NCBI GenBank assembly: GCA_947623455.1
Contig: OX392527.1
Location: 50,698,401 to 50,762,400 of the forward strand
Source of the DNA: Mimachlamys varia
Lineage: Eukaryota; Mollusca; Bivalvia; Pectinida; Pectinidae
Length of the DNA: 64,000 bases
Direction: 5' to 3'
The position numbers were made by a program, and so were the translations under genes. Shown in pieces: positions 12,338 through 24,770 of this stretch. Within the stretch, counting starts at the first letter, position 1. Each line of letters starts with the position of its first letter. A model generated the notes under the pieces. The model was not told where the DNA came from and did no database searches. It worked only from the letters and a program-made list of their open reading frames with translations.

Positions 12338-12572
12338 AAATCAGAATACCGAAGCCTAAAAAAAACATAATCCGAACTCCAAATAGATTTATTTACGGTG
12401 AGTCTTGTTAGAGAATAAGACCAGGTGTTCCGGAAGAATAAGCGTCTTCTGCTTCGTCGACGACACAAACCATGTAAACCATGGTCACATCCGTGTAAAA
12501 GTGAAGTCCTCAAAGTGAGAACCGAGTCATCATTCTCAATTACAACACTAGTTAGCACGCTAATGAGGGAAC
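12338..12572 (-). mobile_element. RT-element 3' tail, minus strand
   Basis: Contains, in reverse, the tail landmarks AGAATACCGAAGC, CCAGGTGTTCCGGAAGAATA, GCGTCTTCTGCTTCGTCGAC and GTTAGCACGCTAATGAGG. The copy is 5'-truncated and more diverged than those at 50.5 or 56.2 kb. The section around 12,385-12,415, between the end and the CCAGGTG core, has been shortened. Confidence 0.85.
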
Positions 12573-14280
12573 ATGAAACATGGGTGATTATTTTACCGTT
12601 CCATCAATCTCTCTCTATTGAAACCTGTCTTGATGGCCAGGATGTGTCATCACCTGACCTATTTGGTTTTTTTATTTAAAGAATAACAAGGACTTGATCT
12701 ACGATGTCTTAACACAAGAAAGCATTTAAAATGTAAATCAGAAAGTGTTCGATGCATAATACCGTTCACAATCCGTCAACTTTAATTATTGGTCCTCCTA
12801 TCGTCCTTTGTAGGTATACGGTTTTTCTTTATGTAAATAACATGAAGACACTTCCAGTCAATAATGCTTTCTTTCATCTATTTGATGTCTCGAAAATTAC
12901 TACTGCCCTTTCTTTCGATTTTCTTATTTTAAATAAATTTAACCATGATGGTTTTTCCATAATCATTGCATGTGCACCCCCATTATTGTTGCTATTTTCG
13001 TTTCGGATGTTTTTCATCTATATGATAAATTTTGAGTCCTTGAAGACGTTTGCTTTTATTGTGAAGTCCCCTCTGGTGTCTCTAGCTTTGGTTGTTCTTT
13101 GCTCCGTTCAGTTTTCTGGTTTTGTCCTTAAGTATTGACAAAGGCTGAGGGTATTTCTTTAGCTCCCCTCTTGTGTAGAAAAATGGAAACCTCTGAGAAT
13201 AAAGGTATGACAGTGTATTGTATACTGATTGTTTAAAGCCTGGGGTAAGGCGGTAAGTAGTCGATAAAAAAATTTGTGGAATAATGTGTTTATTTTTTTC
13301 CAGTTAGTTAGCGTATTTAGTGTGTTCATAAGCAATAATCTTTGCCAACGTGAGCACCAGAAGAGGTGACTAATTACATGGTGAACTTACTCGCAAAAAC
13401 ACACCCGCAAAAAAAGGAAAAGGAGAATTATTGATTTCTCCCATAGCCTTGTTGATCCTTTTCAGCCGCCGCTAGACATACACAATTTACCCTACTTCAA
13501 TTAGTGCACTGCTCTATACCCAACGCTTCCCTTAACATCTTGATGAGGAACTATACACCTACTTTAACAAAAATGGGCTGTTAGCGGTGAATGGGAAAGC
13601 ACTTTATAAATACCTTTCCTGAGTTGTTTATTCATATTTGTGTGTGGAGAGAGAGCTTCCTCCCGTCACTCTTTTATATAAGAGCACCATTTAACACAAT
13701 AAGGAGCTGATGTATGTTATATACTTTATATGATGTTGCGTGAACATTCTGTGTCATATTCTACATTTAGAAGATTTGCATTATTCTATTTGGGCCAGTG
13801 CTACAATTGTTCCCCGTGGATAAGTGTTTTGTAAGTCTTACCACTAGTACTCGAGTGGATACAGGCGTCGTAAACTCTTGTCTATTACGGTAATGACGTT
13901 GGTCATTATGTTGCTGGACACGTCTAATGGACTCGGACCGATGTCCTAAGTACAATTCGGTCTAGTTGTGTCGACTCACATATAACACCACAGCTGTCGA
14001 TTACTTCAGTACTCCAGCATTACCGTAATGATGTTCAGAATTAGAAGCTATAGCATGAGGCTGGTATCAGATTCATTTAGTTTAGTCTGAATTCAGATAG
14101 GATAAACATTGTTTTTCATCATTTTAACAAATTGACAAGAATAGAAATATTAATAATGTTACGTCATTATCTGCTGTTTTTTCTCTCTCTTTCATTCTGC
14201 TTGCTAAATCATTTACAATATAAGGGTAAACAGTTGAAAATATTTTTTCGCTTTAATTTGGTTTTTGGATTTCTGACGTT
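12573..14280. other. non-coding stretch
   Basis: No recognised element. A 128-codon open frame at 12,752-13,138 (+) is hydrophobic and pyrimidine-rich, lacks a family motif and is probably chance. Short GAATTC/TTACCGTAAT palindromic pieces near 13,890 and 14,025 have no clear structure. Confidence 0.4.
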
Positions 14281-14289
14281 AGAATATTT

Positions 14290-14580
14290 CAGTTACTGTA
14301 TAGTAGCTAAAATTCGCGAGGGTTTTAATTTCGCGAATGCATAAAAATTCACGAAAATAAAACACATTTTTTTTAGATCGTTACCAAATCACCTATGCTC
14401 CATATTTAACTGTTCACCTTGATGTCTTTTATACATACACACAATGTTGATTTGTAAGTTACTTACATGTAATTGATTTTTACTAATAGTAACAAACACT
14501 GAAAATAATTTGCGAGAGGTTCCGAAAGAGACAGAAATAGCGAATCGTGAAATTGAACCCCGCGAATAAATTTTGGACAG
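14290..14580. repeat. TTCGCG-rich repeat fragment
   Basis: Starts TTACTGTATAGTAGC and carries AATTCGCGAGG, AATTTCGCGAATGC, CACGAAAATAAAAC and, further on, CCCCGCGAATAAATTTTGG. A similar TACTGTA...TTTCGCGG start is present at 17,088 and 53,948. This looks like a degraded short repeat whose start is TACTGTA. No inverted repeat or boundary can be fixed. Confidence 0.4.
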
Positions 14581-14589
14581 ATACATGCT

Positions 14590-15891
14590 ATTTTTTACCC
14601 CGCTAAATGAAACAAGTATATATATACAGTACAGAAACATTAATGTATAAAAGCTTAGAAGGGTTAACTTCTGAACGGTAAAATAAAACAACTCTTGTAA
14701 ATACGCGTAATACTACCTCTCAGAAAAAATCGAAATTACGGAAGTTATGTCGTAATACCACCTTTTTAAAGTCGTTATAACGTGAAAAAAGGCATAATAA
14801 TGCATGTTTAAAAGTCGTTATTTCGCAAGTAATGAAAACCAAAAATCATACAAAATCTATACAATTCCTCGATAAAGGACACTAACAGATACATTACAAA
14901 GCCAGTGTATGACCTTGTTCGTCTACAACTTTTCTGCCCCAACGATCCGCATCACGATCCATCACGATCGCCAGTCCTCTTCAATACATCACGCGGCGCG
15001 TGAATAGCATGTAACCAGGGGCGTAGAGACAGTGGGGATATATTTACATGGCAGGTACAGTGTAGCAGTGTCCTTGGCGGGACGAGAAGACGGTCCATAG
15101 GAAGGGCAATGGTCAGTTATGTTTAAGATATTTCTACGTGATGTTCTTAATTGTTTCTGTAAAAATAGATATCTTAGCTGACCCAATATCTAAGCATATG
15201 CGAACATGTTTGTGGAATATCGTAATATTCATAGTATTGCATTTTTGTGGGATGATTTTTTAAATCAACTTGTGATGATGATCTGTATTTTTAGTCAGAT
15301 TGGATTTTACAGTGGTTGTATTATTGAGTTAGAATGATCATTGTACCTGTTACGTTTTGTGGCTACTATGTATACGCTTATATCTGAATATCATGTGTAT
15401 TGGTTATGAGATATTACTCTCAAAATGGGTATATGATACTAAAAGTAATGCCGTGAATCCTAATAGTCACCATAACATAATACCAAACATAACATGTATC
15501 ATGTATGTATGTTTTGTATCCATACATATATATTTACATTCTATTTGATTCTTCTCCACACGTATATCAATATATGCCAACTAAACATAACAAACACTCA
15601 TCTATGAATACACTATGAATATACCCATTCACGTGGATTACTTATCACGTAATATATTGATCTTGTTCAATACGAGTCTTGTCGCTCCGCTTCGGATGGC
15701 ATGCAGAACGCCCCTGTGCCAAACGCTCAAATGACAACTGTTAATTATTGGCGCTAATTTGATTTAAATCAGGGCTGTTCCGTCAACGTCATTTAAAGTA
15801 CGACACAAAATCAAATGCAGTTAATTACAAATGTTTCCAAGAAATAATAAACAAAAGATAAAAACTGTTATATAGTAAGATGTAAATATAT
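14590..15891. other. non-coding stretch with possible lone Mutator-like end
   Basis: At 15,281-15,303 the sequence GATCTGTATTTTTAGTCAGA followed by TTG closely resembles the right end of the elements at 7.4 and 24.8 kb. No matching left end was found, so it may be a remnant. An interval of CGTTATAACG/CGTTATTTCG phrases lies near 14,700-14,830. No gene is seen. Confidence 0.35.
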
Positions 15892-16055
15892 GGATTGAAC
15901 GGATTTTTTTTTTAATTTTCATGTTATTATAAATGCAAATCGGTTTCATGTACACCCATATTGACCATGAATCCGTAGCGGGCTTCATGCAATTTGGTTG
16001 TAACTGCTTTTCATTCGTACCGGCATGAAAATTAAAAGAAACTACCGTTCAATCC
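15892..16055. mobile_element. short foldback element (MITE), 164 bp
   Basis: Terminal inverted repeats of about 32 bp: GGATTGAACGG then a T-rich run and TTAATTTTCATG at the left, with the reverse complement ending CCGTTCAATCC at the right. The middle is about 100 bp with no open frame. The flanks both contain TATAT, but a clean target duplication cannot be assigned. Confidence 0.65.
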
Positions 16056-19000
16056 CTATATAAAGACCCCAGAATTAACAAAAAAAACCTGAATATTTAT
16101 TACGTGATAAGATAATACCATATTGTTACATCTTGTCTGTCGGGAATGTACGTATTGTCCCCTCGCCGACACGACATACTTCTCCCCATTAAGATAGATC
16201 CACAGACGTATTATGTAATTAACTACCAGCACTGGTGACTGATGTCCTTCTAGATATCTCAAGTATTTGTTCCATCACGCACGCCATCTACTCCATCATG
16301 TATGTGTTGTTTTCTGTACGATAACATCTGAAGACTACTAGAACTAAAGGTGTCTAGATGTGAGAGGATCGCGGTTAATTCGGTAAGGATACCGCAGGTA
16401 AGGATAGTTCTATAGCTAAATTGCGGTGATTTTTCTTATTGAGCGCCATACACTTAACTTTTACCGCGGTAAAAAATCCTACAATAAATTTCTAGAAGAA
16501 GAGACTTATATAGGCTTAGCCTGTTGTCTGATTCTTTTAGCAATGATATATGTACATGCATAAATATTTGTTTGTTTTATATATGTATTGTTAATAAAAT
16601 ATTTAACAAAAACCATAAAGAGCATTGTAGGAACCGTACTTCTGCAAGGATTCACTGATAATAAACATCTCAGAACGGATATTCGGTACATGAAAAAGCT
16701 TTCGTGTTCAAAATTGTAGCATTTGTTTCCACACTATTTCATTCTGAGGACCTACAACATGTTTTGTATTAATAATAGTTATTTTACACAGGACAACAAT
16801 AGTCTCCGTATGGGTTAACAATATAATAAGAAAACTTGAAGATATTCACCTGAGAACTTTCACCGCCAGATTATGTCCCTTAATGCCCCATCCCTCTTGC
16901 CAAATACTTACAATGGCGGTTTTATCAATAAGTGCCATTAAAACTCACGTAAATAGTCTTCAGAACATGGATCTTCTATGTACCCATACTTAATTGGTTT
17001 AATTGAGGGGAAAGCAGAGGAAATCCTGAACAATTCCTACCAGTCACATAGTAATTCAAATAAAATATTACATACACTGTTGTATATACTGTAAATGTAC
17101 AAATTCTCGCGGTAGTAATTGTTTAGCGATTTCCCGGCTGCAGCGCAAAATGATAAGCAGTATGATATAGGTTAGGATTAAATTTGAAGAATGAAATTAA
17201 CACTGAACGAATATGGATTATACTGTCGAAGGGTAAAGGCTTGACATTTCCCAGTATACTGTGCTATTGGATTTTTTTGAGCGACCAAAATTTCGTGGTT
17301 TACCGAAAAAAACACCATAACAAAAATTACCGCCAATATCAACGAAATAAATAACTATTGGTACCGTAGTCACCGGGTCTGGAATGCTGTTTGACGAAAG
17401 GTCTGTTATGTTTACGGTTAGCTTGATCTGTTCTATTTACAAATGCACGTAATCAGGGTTTCCTACTTGAAATTATTCAAACTACGCTTTTGAAATTTAA
17501 GACTGTCAACATTACCCACCTTCCTTTTTGTAGTTTTGTGTCTATCATAAGGAAGAGTTCCGTATTTGACCGCTAGAGACCTATAAAATATGGTACTGTT
17601 TTGATAGGGGGATCATTGTTGTTTTTGCGTCTGGTTCATGATGGTTTTCCTTTTATTTTGTGTCTCCTCAGTTCCTGTTGTTGATAATTGTACCAGTTTA
17701 GTGTCATAAACTGTCTTTGTGTATTAATGATATGGTCACATATTTATTCAAATGGAATATATGGTGTTGAATGTTCATTATTTGTTGAAGGTCGTTTTAA
17801 TAAACTCAATAACATGGACTAATTAACATATAAATTATCTTCGACAAACCATAGACTCTGAACATATTGGTACTGTCAATTCTTACGACCTACACAAATA
17901 TGACTGTCATGTGACATTAAGGTTATTATATATATACCTTGACGTAATATTGAAACACATGCCATGTCCCAAGGTCCAATAAAAAGTTTGATTTGCCTGT
18001 CATGTGATCGCTCCAGGGAGCTGCAGCTGCTGTGTTTATCAACTTTCGTTTTATTTCAAGTGTGAGTATTGAGAATAAATGCAACAGCTGTTATGCACAG
18101 GAAAGTCATTTTCAATAAACGTATAATATTTCCATTTATCAACATGCATGTGCTCTGAATTTCAATCTACTATTGTATCTATTCTACGTTTTATTTATTT
18201 ATTTTTTTTTTTTGAAAATTCAATTTGTAAAAAAATCCTTTCTATGGAAACGGGAAGTAATACATTTCGCTTGTCAGGCAAAGCGTAGATGGTGCAGTAA
18301 TTATCGGTTCGGGCGCCAATTCGAACGCACCGTTTCTGATAAGTGTCGTCACGACGGACGTTGTTGTTCGTCATTGAAAATGTGATCCGTCAATGTGACG
18401 TTTTGGTTATTGGATAGTAAGTTAGCGGATCTGGAGACTGACTTTAAGGGTGTCAAAATCTATTATTAAACATGGTTCTTAGACGCACTCGAAATATACA
18501 TGGAGGACCTATGTTTCCAATCCATCAGATCAGTAGCCGTTCCTTGTCTCATATAGCTTCCGACACAAGTGTTCAATGCAATATCAATTTTCTTATATTA
18601 TTCATCACTATATAACCCTTAAAAGCAAAGCGCCTTGATGGCATTAATTTGGATTTATTGGAATGTGGGTCAGGATATATGACCAAAGAATTGCGTCATT
18701 TCTCAATAAAAATAATATTCGTGTTGACATTTAATAGAAGATAATTTTTGTATTTTAAGGCATACTACAAAGATATGTCATAAACAAGCAATTAAGGTAA
18801 AAACAAATATATTATCAATGAAAGAATCAATATTTCGGAAAGGTTTATGACATATGATATGAATCCAATCATAAAAACCAATATCTTATTCACTTGTGGT
18901 GAGAAGGTTGAATGCGTGTCATGATGCGTGGGAGGACATTTTGAGATGAAAACACATTTGTGTTCGTCTAATTTAAGAACTAGCTTAAATTTTTCATCAA

Positions 19001-20093
19001 TATTCGTCATCAGTTGATGTCACTGAAATGACATTGACGTTTTTTTCTTGATTGAGTTAAAAAAAACACCCCATGTCAATAGATATCTGCAACGAGTAGG
19101 CACACTATTGGCGAAAATGGAGAAAGAAAAAAGTGCACCGAGGACGAAGGTCAATGCGAACTACTATTAATTTTTGATAAATCGTATATCGGATCTATTA
19201 TTGTCCTAATGTTTTATGTTAGGCACTGGGGTGATACATATTGCACAGTGACACGAAACCCTGCTGAAAAAGTCATTCGAGGTTATCCCACCGTAATACA
19301 TTAAACACAACAATATTAATATCATATTAGATATGAACAGCGATGCCTAATTTCTTTTTTCAAAATCATCCAATATGTCAACCAAGTACATTATGTGATA
19401 CAGTTCACTAGAGCGTGGAATACCACTGAACATTTATTTTTATCCAGTAATCTATTTAGGCTACATAGAGTGTGTGCAGGTAATTAAGGCTATTTACTCC
19501 AGTTCTCACAAAGCAGACAACAAAATGGTGACAAAACAATACTCAGCGTTCCATAACACAATCGTCCCACGGCTTCCGAACGGTTCAAGCCAGCTTCATC
19601 AAATACGCCCGACCAGTACACGAGAGATGATGAAAAACAAGTACTTGGTTACATTGTGTTATAATCTAAACATAAATCATTTCAGGGAGACCAATTACAG
19701 CCTGGAATTAAAGCTTATAATATGAAGGCTGCGAAGCGTAAAGAATCAGACCGTCCTTGCTCATTGCTTTAGGGGGCCCCAGCTGATATTTTATTTGAAC
19801 AAGAACAATGACATGTTTGTTAGTTCTGGATAAGCGCACTGCTGGACTGTGTTATTTTGTTTAATATTTCATATTTAATTACATAGACATTTATTAGCCC
19901 GAAAAAGGTTCTTTTTTGCGCAATCATTCTCTGATATTTCGTAATACATGGTGTGAGTCACATGTTATACAGAAGATAGACAGCAATTATATGAATTAAC
20001 TGAGAGTGTGTTAAAACTAAGCTTTTATGGCTTGTCAATCAAAAAAATTACCCAAAATGATTCATAATTCCTCAAATAATATACAGTACATAG
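16056..20093. other. non-coding stretch
   Basis: A long AT-rich interval with no convincing gene. At 17,086-17,145 a TACTGTAAATG...TCTCGCGG sequence resembles the repeats at 14.3 and 53.95 kb. A poly(T) run lies near 18,200. Short open frames at 18,173-18,385, 18,792-19,010 and 19,474-19,725 have no domains. Confidence 0.4.
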
Positions 20094-20220
20094 AGGATAT
20101 CTAACAGGGTCTTCAGTAATACCAAATATATTTCACGATTGTGGCTAATATTTTGATATTTTTCACGAGTGCGCATATTTGAATCAGATTTAACGGATAG
20201 TATTACTACATTGGTATCAA
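20094..20220. mobile_element. foldback element related to 39.03-39.13 kb
   Basis: Shares GGATATCTAACAGGGTCTTC, AGTAATACCAAATAT and GTGGCTAATATTTTGATAT with the element at 39,033-39,129. It continues into ATTTTTCACGAGTG, which resembles the 25-bp satellite unit at 38.6 kb. The right arm is decayed (GGATAGTATTACTACATTGG). Confidence 0.6.
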
Positions 20221-20674
20221 CTATGTTAAATGAAGAGTATAACTGACTAAGTACTGAAAACTAATGATAATTGCAACTTTGCCCACTTTTACATGCTGAA
20301 TTTGTATGACACTAGTTATCAACACATTAACAAAATATATGGCAAATGCACTTTCATATTTTCAATTTAATAAAGAGAAGCTTACAGTTCTTTTTCAGCA
20401 GCAGCTTTCACTGAATTCCAAATGATTTGATCATAATGTGTTATCCCTATTAAAAAAGCTGTTCTTAAAATATCCTGGTTGGATTTGTCTAGTGAAGCAA
20501 CAAACAATATACATGGGAATTTAAAAACTGATAGACTTCATTTTATGCTGTAGAATTTTAACCCCTGTCACTATAAATTCTAACCCAGTATTCCTTAATA
20601 TGATAATGGATAGATTGATTTTGTTTTATTTCATCGTTAAAAGAATCGTCCCATGGACAACTTGCATCTATTTG

Positions 20675-21051
20675 GGTTGATCAGTACTATGGGCAAGTTT
20701 TATGGTCGCCATCTTTGTCTCATTGAGAAATATTCTGTATCTTTAAGTGATATGAAGATGGACGTTTTTGAGTATGCTCATTAGTGTGTTTACTTGTTGT
20801 GATTGACAATGATACTCGGTTCTCATTTTGAGAACTTGATGTTTGCTTGAATGTGACAAAGATTTACATGGCGGGTGTCGTCGATGAAGCAGAAGACGCT
20901 TACTCTTCCGGAACACCTGGTCTTATTCTCTTGTACTTTTGCAGGTGTCTCCATGTAAATCTTTCCTTTGTTCAATTTTGCCCCTGGTTTATTCGATTTT
21001 GAGTTTGGATTATGATTATGTTGACGCTTCGGTATTCTCTAATTTCATTTG
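20675..21051 (+). mobile_element. RT-element, 5'-truncated copy
   Basis: Begins at GTTGATCAGTACTATGGGCA, the extreme C-terminal coding end of the reverse transcriptase seen at 5.4 kb, and runs through the whole tail to GGTATTCTCT. It is flanked by ATTTG at 20,670-20,674 and 21,047-21,051, a plausible 5-bp target duplication. It is among the best-preserved tails and can serve as the reference for the 3' region. Confidence 0.9.
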
Positions 21052-21183
21052 TTAAAATCAGAACTGCCTTTTTGAACTTAAAGGATATTTACTATCAGTT
21101 ACTATCAAAGGCAAAATGAAGCTTAACGATTGATTCACAGTAAGGTAAGTGATGGGAATTATTTGAAGCCAAATATCTTTCTC

Positions 21184-21362
21184 AAAGATCACGTAACACA
21201 CACATATGCTGCACCTCTTAAATTTAGTAATAGATACAGTATGCCGAAAAAATGAATTAAACTGCAGCATACAGCTGTTTCGTCCTCCTAGGACTCTTCA
21301 GTGATGCTAGGGGCCAAAAGGTAGGAATCCAAAATTTCTAAACTTATGTACATGTAGAAGCA
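21184..21362 (-). repeat. GACGAAACAGCTG-family repeat, minus strand
   Basis: In reverse it reads ACATTAGTTT-like start, GAAATTTTGGATTCC, CATCACTGAAGAGTCCTAGG, GACGAAACAGCTGTATGCTG, CGGCATACTGTATCTATTAC and GTGTGTTACGTGATC. It is the only minus-strand copy seen of a family that otherwise lies on the plus strand downstream. It has no coding content. Confidence 0.85.
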
Positions 21363-22608
21363 AATTCAAACGAATGAGTGTTTAATTTTGCAGAACAATG
21401 GCAAGACCAATTATAACACACGATGGCGATGGTTTCATCAATAGAAGCGGATTTGTCTGTCTCAAGATCGATAATGTCTTACAATGTACTTCAAAAAAAA
21501 AAAAAAGAATATAATCAGAATCGGTACAGAAATGTGTTTGCATACATTTGACTCGATTTCAGATACAGTTATAGTTTCTGTGGAAAGCAAACACTATTCA
21601 CCTTTATAAAAGTATGTCCATTACATCTGATATGTTTGAACTGTTAACAGTTTTAGATCATTGAAATGATATATCAAACGCATTGTTTAGTATATAGAAC
21701 TAAACCGTTTGATATGTGAAGTATATGACCCAGTTCTATAACCAGCGAACTGTTGATCTGTCAAACCCCTTTGAAGACCTTAATCGTTGTTAAATCTTGT
21801 ACATATCATGTTCAATTGCCTGACTCTAATGCGGTAAAAATATGTCGGTACTGATCTAACACGATAAACAGATACAGCGTTATCCTGAGAACTCATCTAG
21901 TCCTAGATGGTGACCCTCTCTTGGTAAACAGATGAAACGGGGAGTTATGATAAATTCTAAACATCGTCTTTCATCACCCGAGACTCGTGGCCAGCCTACC
22001 ATGCATGGCTAGAAATGAACAAATCCGCGTATGAAATATTCATATATGTTTGAGTAGGTTGGGAATTGTGTACTTAATTAACAAATCATTGGCCTGATAT
22101 CAGGGGTATTATCGGTCTGTGTCATGAGGAATTTAGTTTAAGTAGCGGTGACAAGTGTGTTGGCCCGGATGAGCATAAAGGGTAATTGTTCAAATGTTAG
22201 TCATCAGTACAGACCTAAGCCTTCCATCATAGAACATGGCCACTGTCTACATTGTCAAATGTTAACCTAATGGACTTTCTCTGTTTTACAGACCCATCTG
22301 ATGGCCCTGATTTTACAACGAAGTCTCCAGCTGTTTGGCGCCGGGATTTCATTTTCCAAATGGGATAATAGAAGATGACAACATAAAAAATATCCGGTTT
22401 CGACCTAGCTAGCGTCTGGATCAAAAATGCATCTCAGAACGAATTGACGCATAATATAAAAGACAATTGGCATTTGTTTAAGGAATGTGTTCAGCTAAAA
22501 GGATTATGACATATTATATTTACATCGTATTAATAAGTGGTAAATAAAATCATCGTTAATTTCTGGATTAAAGTGTGTCCAAGCCCTAAATAACTTGACC
22601 GCGGCAAG
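21363..22608. promoter_or_regulatory. upstream region of the GPCR gene
   Basis: No other gene intervenes, so the promoter and 5' UTR of the receptor presumably lie here. No TATA box or initiator can be assigned with confidence. The bases before the start codon (GGCAAG then ATG) put A at -3, a reasonable animal initiation context. A minus-strand frame at 22,227-22,424 has no recognised domain. Confidence 0.3.
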
Positions 22609-23622
22609 ATGAACCAGACGACCAACGAAGATATCAAGGACATCCTGGAGGACATATGTTATAAGTATATCGGACCCGTGCTGTGTGTGTTTGGTATAAT
22701 TGGGAACATCATCAACTTGATTGTGTTATCGCGACAGCAGCTTGTGGAATCACCCTATATCTACCTGAAGGCATTGGCTGTGACAGACATGTCTGCACTT
22801 CTCTTCTCCTTCCCCTTCATGGTGGTATCACGCGAGGCCATCACTTTCTCTTCAAAATGGTACAACGCCTATATATTCTTACCCGTCGTAAACTTCTTCA
22901 CTGCTTCAAGCATCTGGATAACTGTCGTCATGACCATAGACAGGTTTATATTTGTGAAATTCCCAATTTGGGCAAGATGGCGCTGTAGTCGGTTCAGTGC
23001 ACAAGTGCGAGTTTGGATAATTCTCGTGGCAACTGTTGTCATAAGTGTGCCCAGGTTATTCTGTTACAAAGTTGAGCCTATAAGTGTGGCAACAGCAAAT
23101 GTGACCGTGACCGACCTACAAGGTTACAGGATTAAACCTACGGACTTCCGACGAAGTGATTATTATCAGGCCATGAACATCGCTCTCATTATACTCATAC
23201 ACTTCTTACCGCTCATTATCCTGTGTGTGATTAATATTTACCTGATCATTGCCGTGCAACAAGCACGCATAGCACGAGAAGAGTTAAATCTCAGAAACAA
23301 TATGGAGTCAGAATGGCAAAAGGACCAGAGAAGGTTCACCATCACTCTGATCAGCATTGTTCTTCTAGCTATCGTTTCCATCTTGCCCGCTGCTATTTTT
23401 GATCTCATGGTCGAGATGAATTTCGGGCTAAAATACTCGACACTCATGCAGATAATTTCAAATCTACTCATGTGGCTTAATTTATCGATGAATTTTATCA
23501 TGTACTGTGCGTTTAATAAAAAGTTTGTGCGCGTTTTAAAGGACGTGATGGGACGAAGTATTTACAGATTTCGATACTCTCTTAAAAGCGTACGTGATCA
23601 GAGTGAAATGACAACTATATAA
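22609..23622 (+). CDS. class A GPCR, neuropeptide (FMRFamide-receptor-like) type, intronless
   Basis: A complete 337-aa seven-helix receptor in one exon, presumably a plasma-membrane neuropeptide or amine receptor; the ligand is unknown. Hallmarks: GN at 32-33 (helix 1), LAVTD with D60 (helix 2), DRF at 111-113 in place of DRY (helix 3), W136 (helix 4), P201 (helix 5), P260 in SILP (helix 6, without the usual CWxP) and N295-F-I-M-Y299 in place of NPxxY (helix 7). N-glycosylation sequons lie at N2 (NQT) and N164 (NVT, second extracellular loop). The position expected for the helix 3 disulfide cysteine is A87, and the second extracellular loop has no cysteine. The C-terminus TTI fits a class I PDZ-binding tail. 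The ORF is intact, with typical receptor length and no upstream in-frame ATG required. The subfamily is inferred from overall style. Confidence 0.93.
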   Translation: MNQTTNEDIKDILEDICYKYIGPVLCVFGIIGNIINLIVLSRQQLVESPYIYLKALAVTDMSALLFSFPFMVVSREAITFSSKWYNAYIFLPVVNFFTASSIWITVVMTIDRFIFVKFPIWARWRCSRFSAQVRVWIILVATVVISVPRLFCYKVEPISVATANVTVTDLQGYRIKPTDFRRSDYYQAMNIALIILIHFLPLIILCVINIYLIIAVQQARIAREELNLRNNMESEWQKDQRRFTITLISIVLLAIVSILPAAIFDLMVEMNFGLKYSTLMQIISNLLMWLNLSMNFIMYCAFNKKFVRVLKDVMGRSIYRFRYSLKSVRDQSEMTTI

Positions 23623-23626
23623 TAAA
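23621..23626 (+). promoter_or_regulatory. candidate poly(A) signal overlapping the stop codon
   Basis: AATAAA begins on the second base of the receptor's TAA stop. If used, cleavage would leave a 3' UTR of only a few tens of bases. Other weaker A/T-rich signals lie downstream, so actual use is uncertain. Confidence 0.4.
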
Positions 23627-24371
23627 TGTTCGGATGTCAATCAAAATCAAGAAAACACATTCGTATGGAATAGTTCTTTTGTGGGAGAGTATATCTAATT
23701 GGCATTTCATTTCTGTGTTAGATTTTTCGTGGTTCGATCTTCGGGAAAGTCACACAATCATCGAATGCAGCAAACATGTGCTGATTAATTTCTCTACTTG
23801 CATAAAAGTGTGGCACTGCTGAAATTCACAGACAGCATATTTAAATCCCGTCCCGAAAGTTTATTCTACGAAAACGTGGCTTCGTAGAGCGATTCAAAAG
23901 AAATATGGATTCTTACACAAAACCTAATCGGGACATCATTTGTTCATGAAATCTTCGGGGAAAATAATTCCAAATAACTTAGGATAGACTAAATGGATGT
24001 GTTATTTCCCCTGCTACCCTGTGATATGATAGCAGCCCAGGAATTTGTATAACATTTTTTAACTGTCTCGTTTGTCGTCGGTTTGTTTTGAAACGTTCAT
24101 CGAATTCGTCCATTTTCTCTATGAGACACGTGGAGGACTTTAAAAGGTGTGTTGCTTACCGAATGCTCTATTCAATGTATGTTGTTGAAGATTCATTTTT
24201 TCATGTTCTTTTCAAGTTTTACCAGTTGGACCAATGGAGCTCATTACTAACCGCTAATATTTGTTTTGTCAAACATGATTTTCATTTACGTTTCCTTATA
24301 TAGTTTTTGAAATCACCCAACGCTATTCATACTTCTATTAATTCCATTTCTATCACCAACATGAGTCAACG
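23627..24371. other. downstream of the GPCR, nothing recognised
   Basis: May hold the receptor's 3' UTR. Short plus-strand open frames at 23,634-23,822 and 24,088-24,303 have no motifs. Confidence 0.4.
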
Positions 24372-24683
24372 TTAAGGATCTCAGTCTTCCATGACGGAAA
24401 TTATTTCTTTGCATAGCCATTATTCTATACAGGACATACGTTAACAAATAGATACCAAATGAGAGTAACGAACGGTAAAAAATTATATTCGATAGTTGTG
24501 TTAAAGTATGGATAATTAAATAAGGATTCGAACCTTAATCTTTCAAGAAAAGGGTACGAACGCCATCTAATCTTACTGATTTACTCGATCGAGAAAAAGT
24601 TAACCTTAAACAGATACTAAAGGGAGATAACTATATTATGTTGCTAGTTGAACTCTTCAGTAGGTTTGGACAGGGATCCTTAA
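24372..24683 (-). mobile_element. 312-bp element with TTAAGGATC ends and a tRNA-like segment
   Basis: TTAAGGATC at 24,372-24,380 is mirrored by GATCCTTAA at 24,675-24,683. Within it, on the minus strand, is an exact RNA polymerase III box B, GGTTCGAATCC (24,524-24,534), preceded by a tRNA-like stretch with a weak box A. The element at 32,547-32,873 has the same ends and layout. If TTAA is the target duplication, this resembles a piggyBac-type MITE; the tRNA-like part suggests a captured or composite SINE. Confidence 0.6.
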
Positions 24684-24770
24684 TGTTAGCCTGTGATATA
24701 TTGTATATATTTTACACACGAAGTCATCACTCAAAACGTAGATATAGAGCATATGTTGTATACTTCAGCA

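Noticed and set aside
12752..13138. 128-codon hydrophobic ORF as a membrane protein gene
   Set aside because: Hydrophobicity follows from pyrimidine-rich DNA; no family motif, no conserved partner, no supporting context.
21058..21270. Minus-strand 70-codon ORF next to the RT tail
   Set aside because: It reads through a GACGAAACAGCTG-family repeat, which has no conserved frame among its copies.
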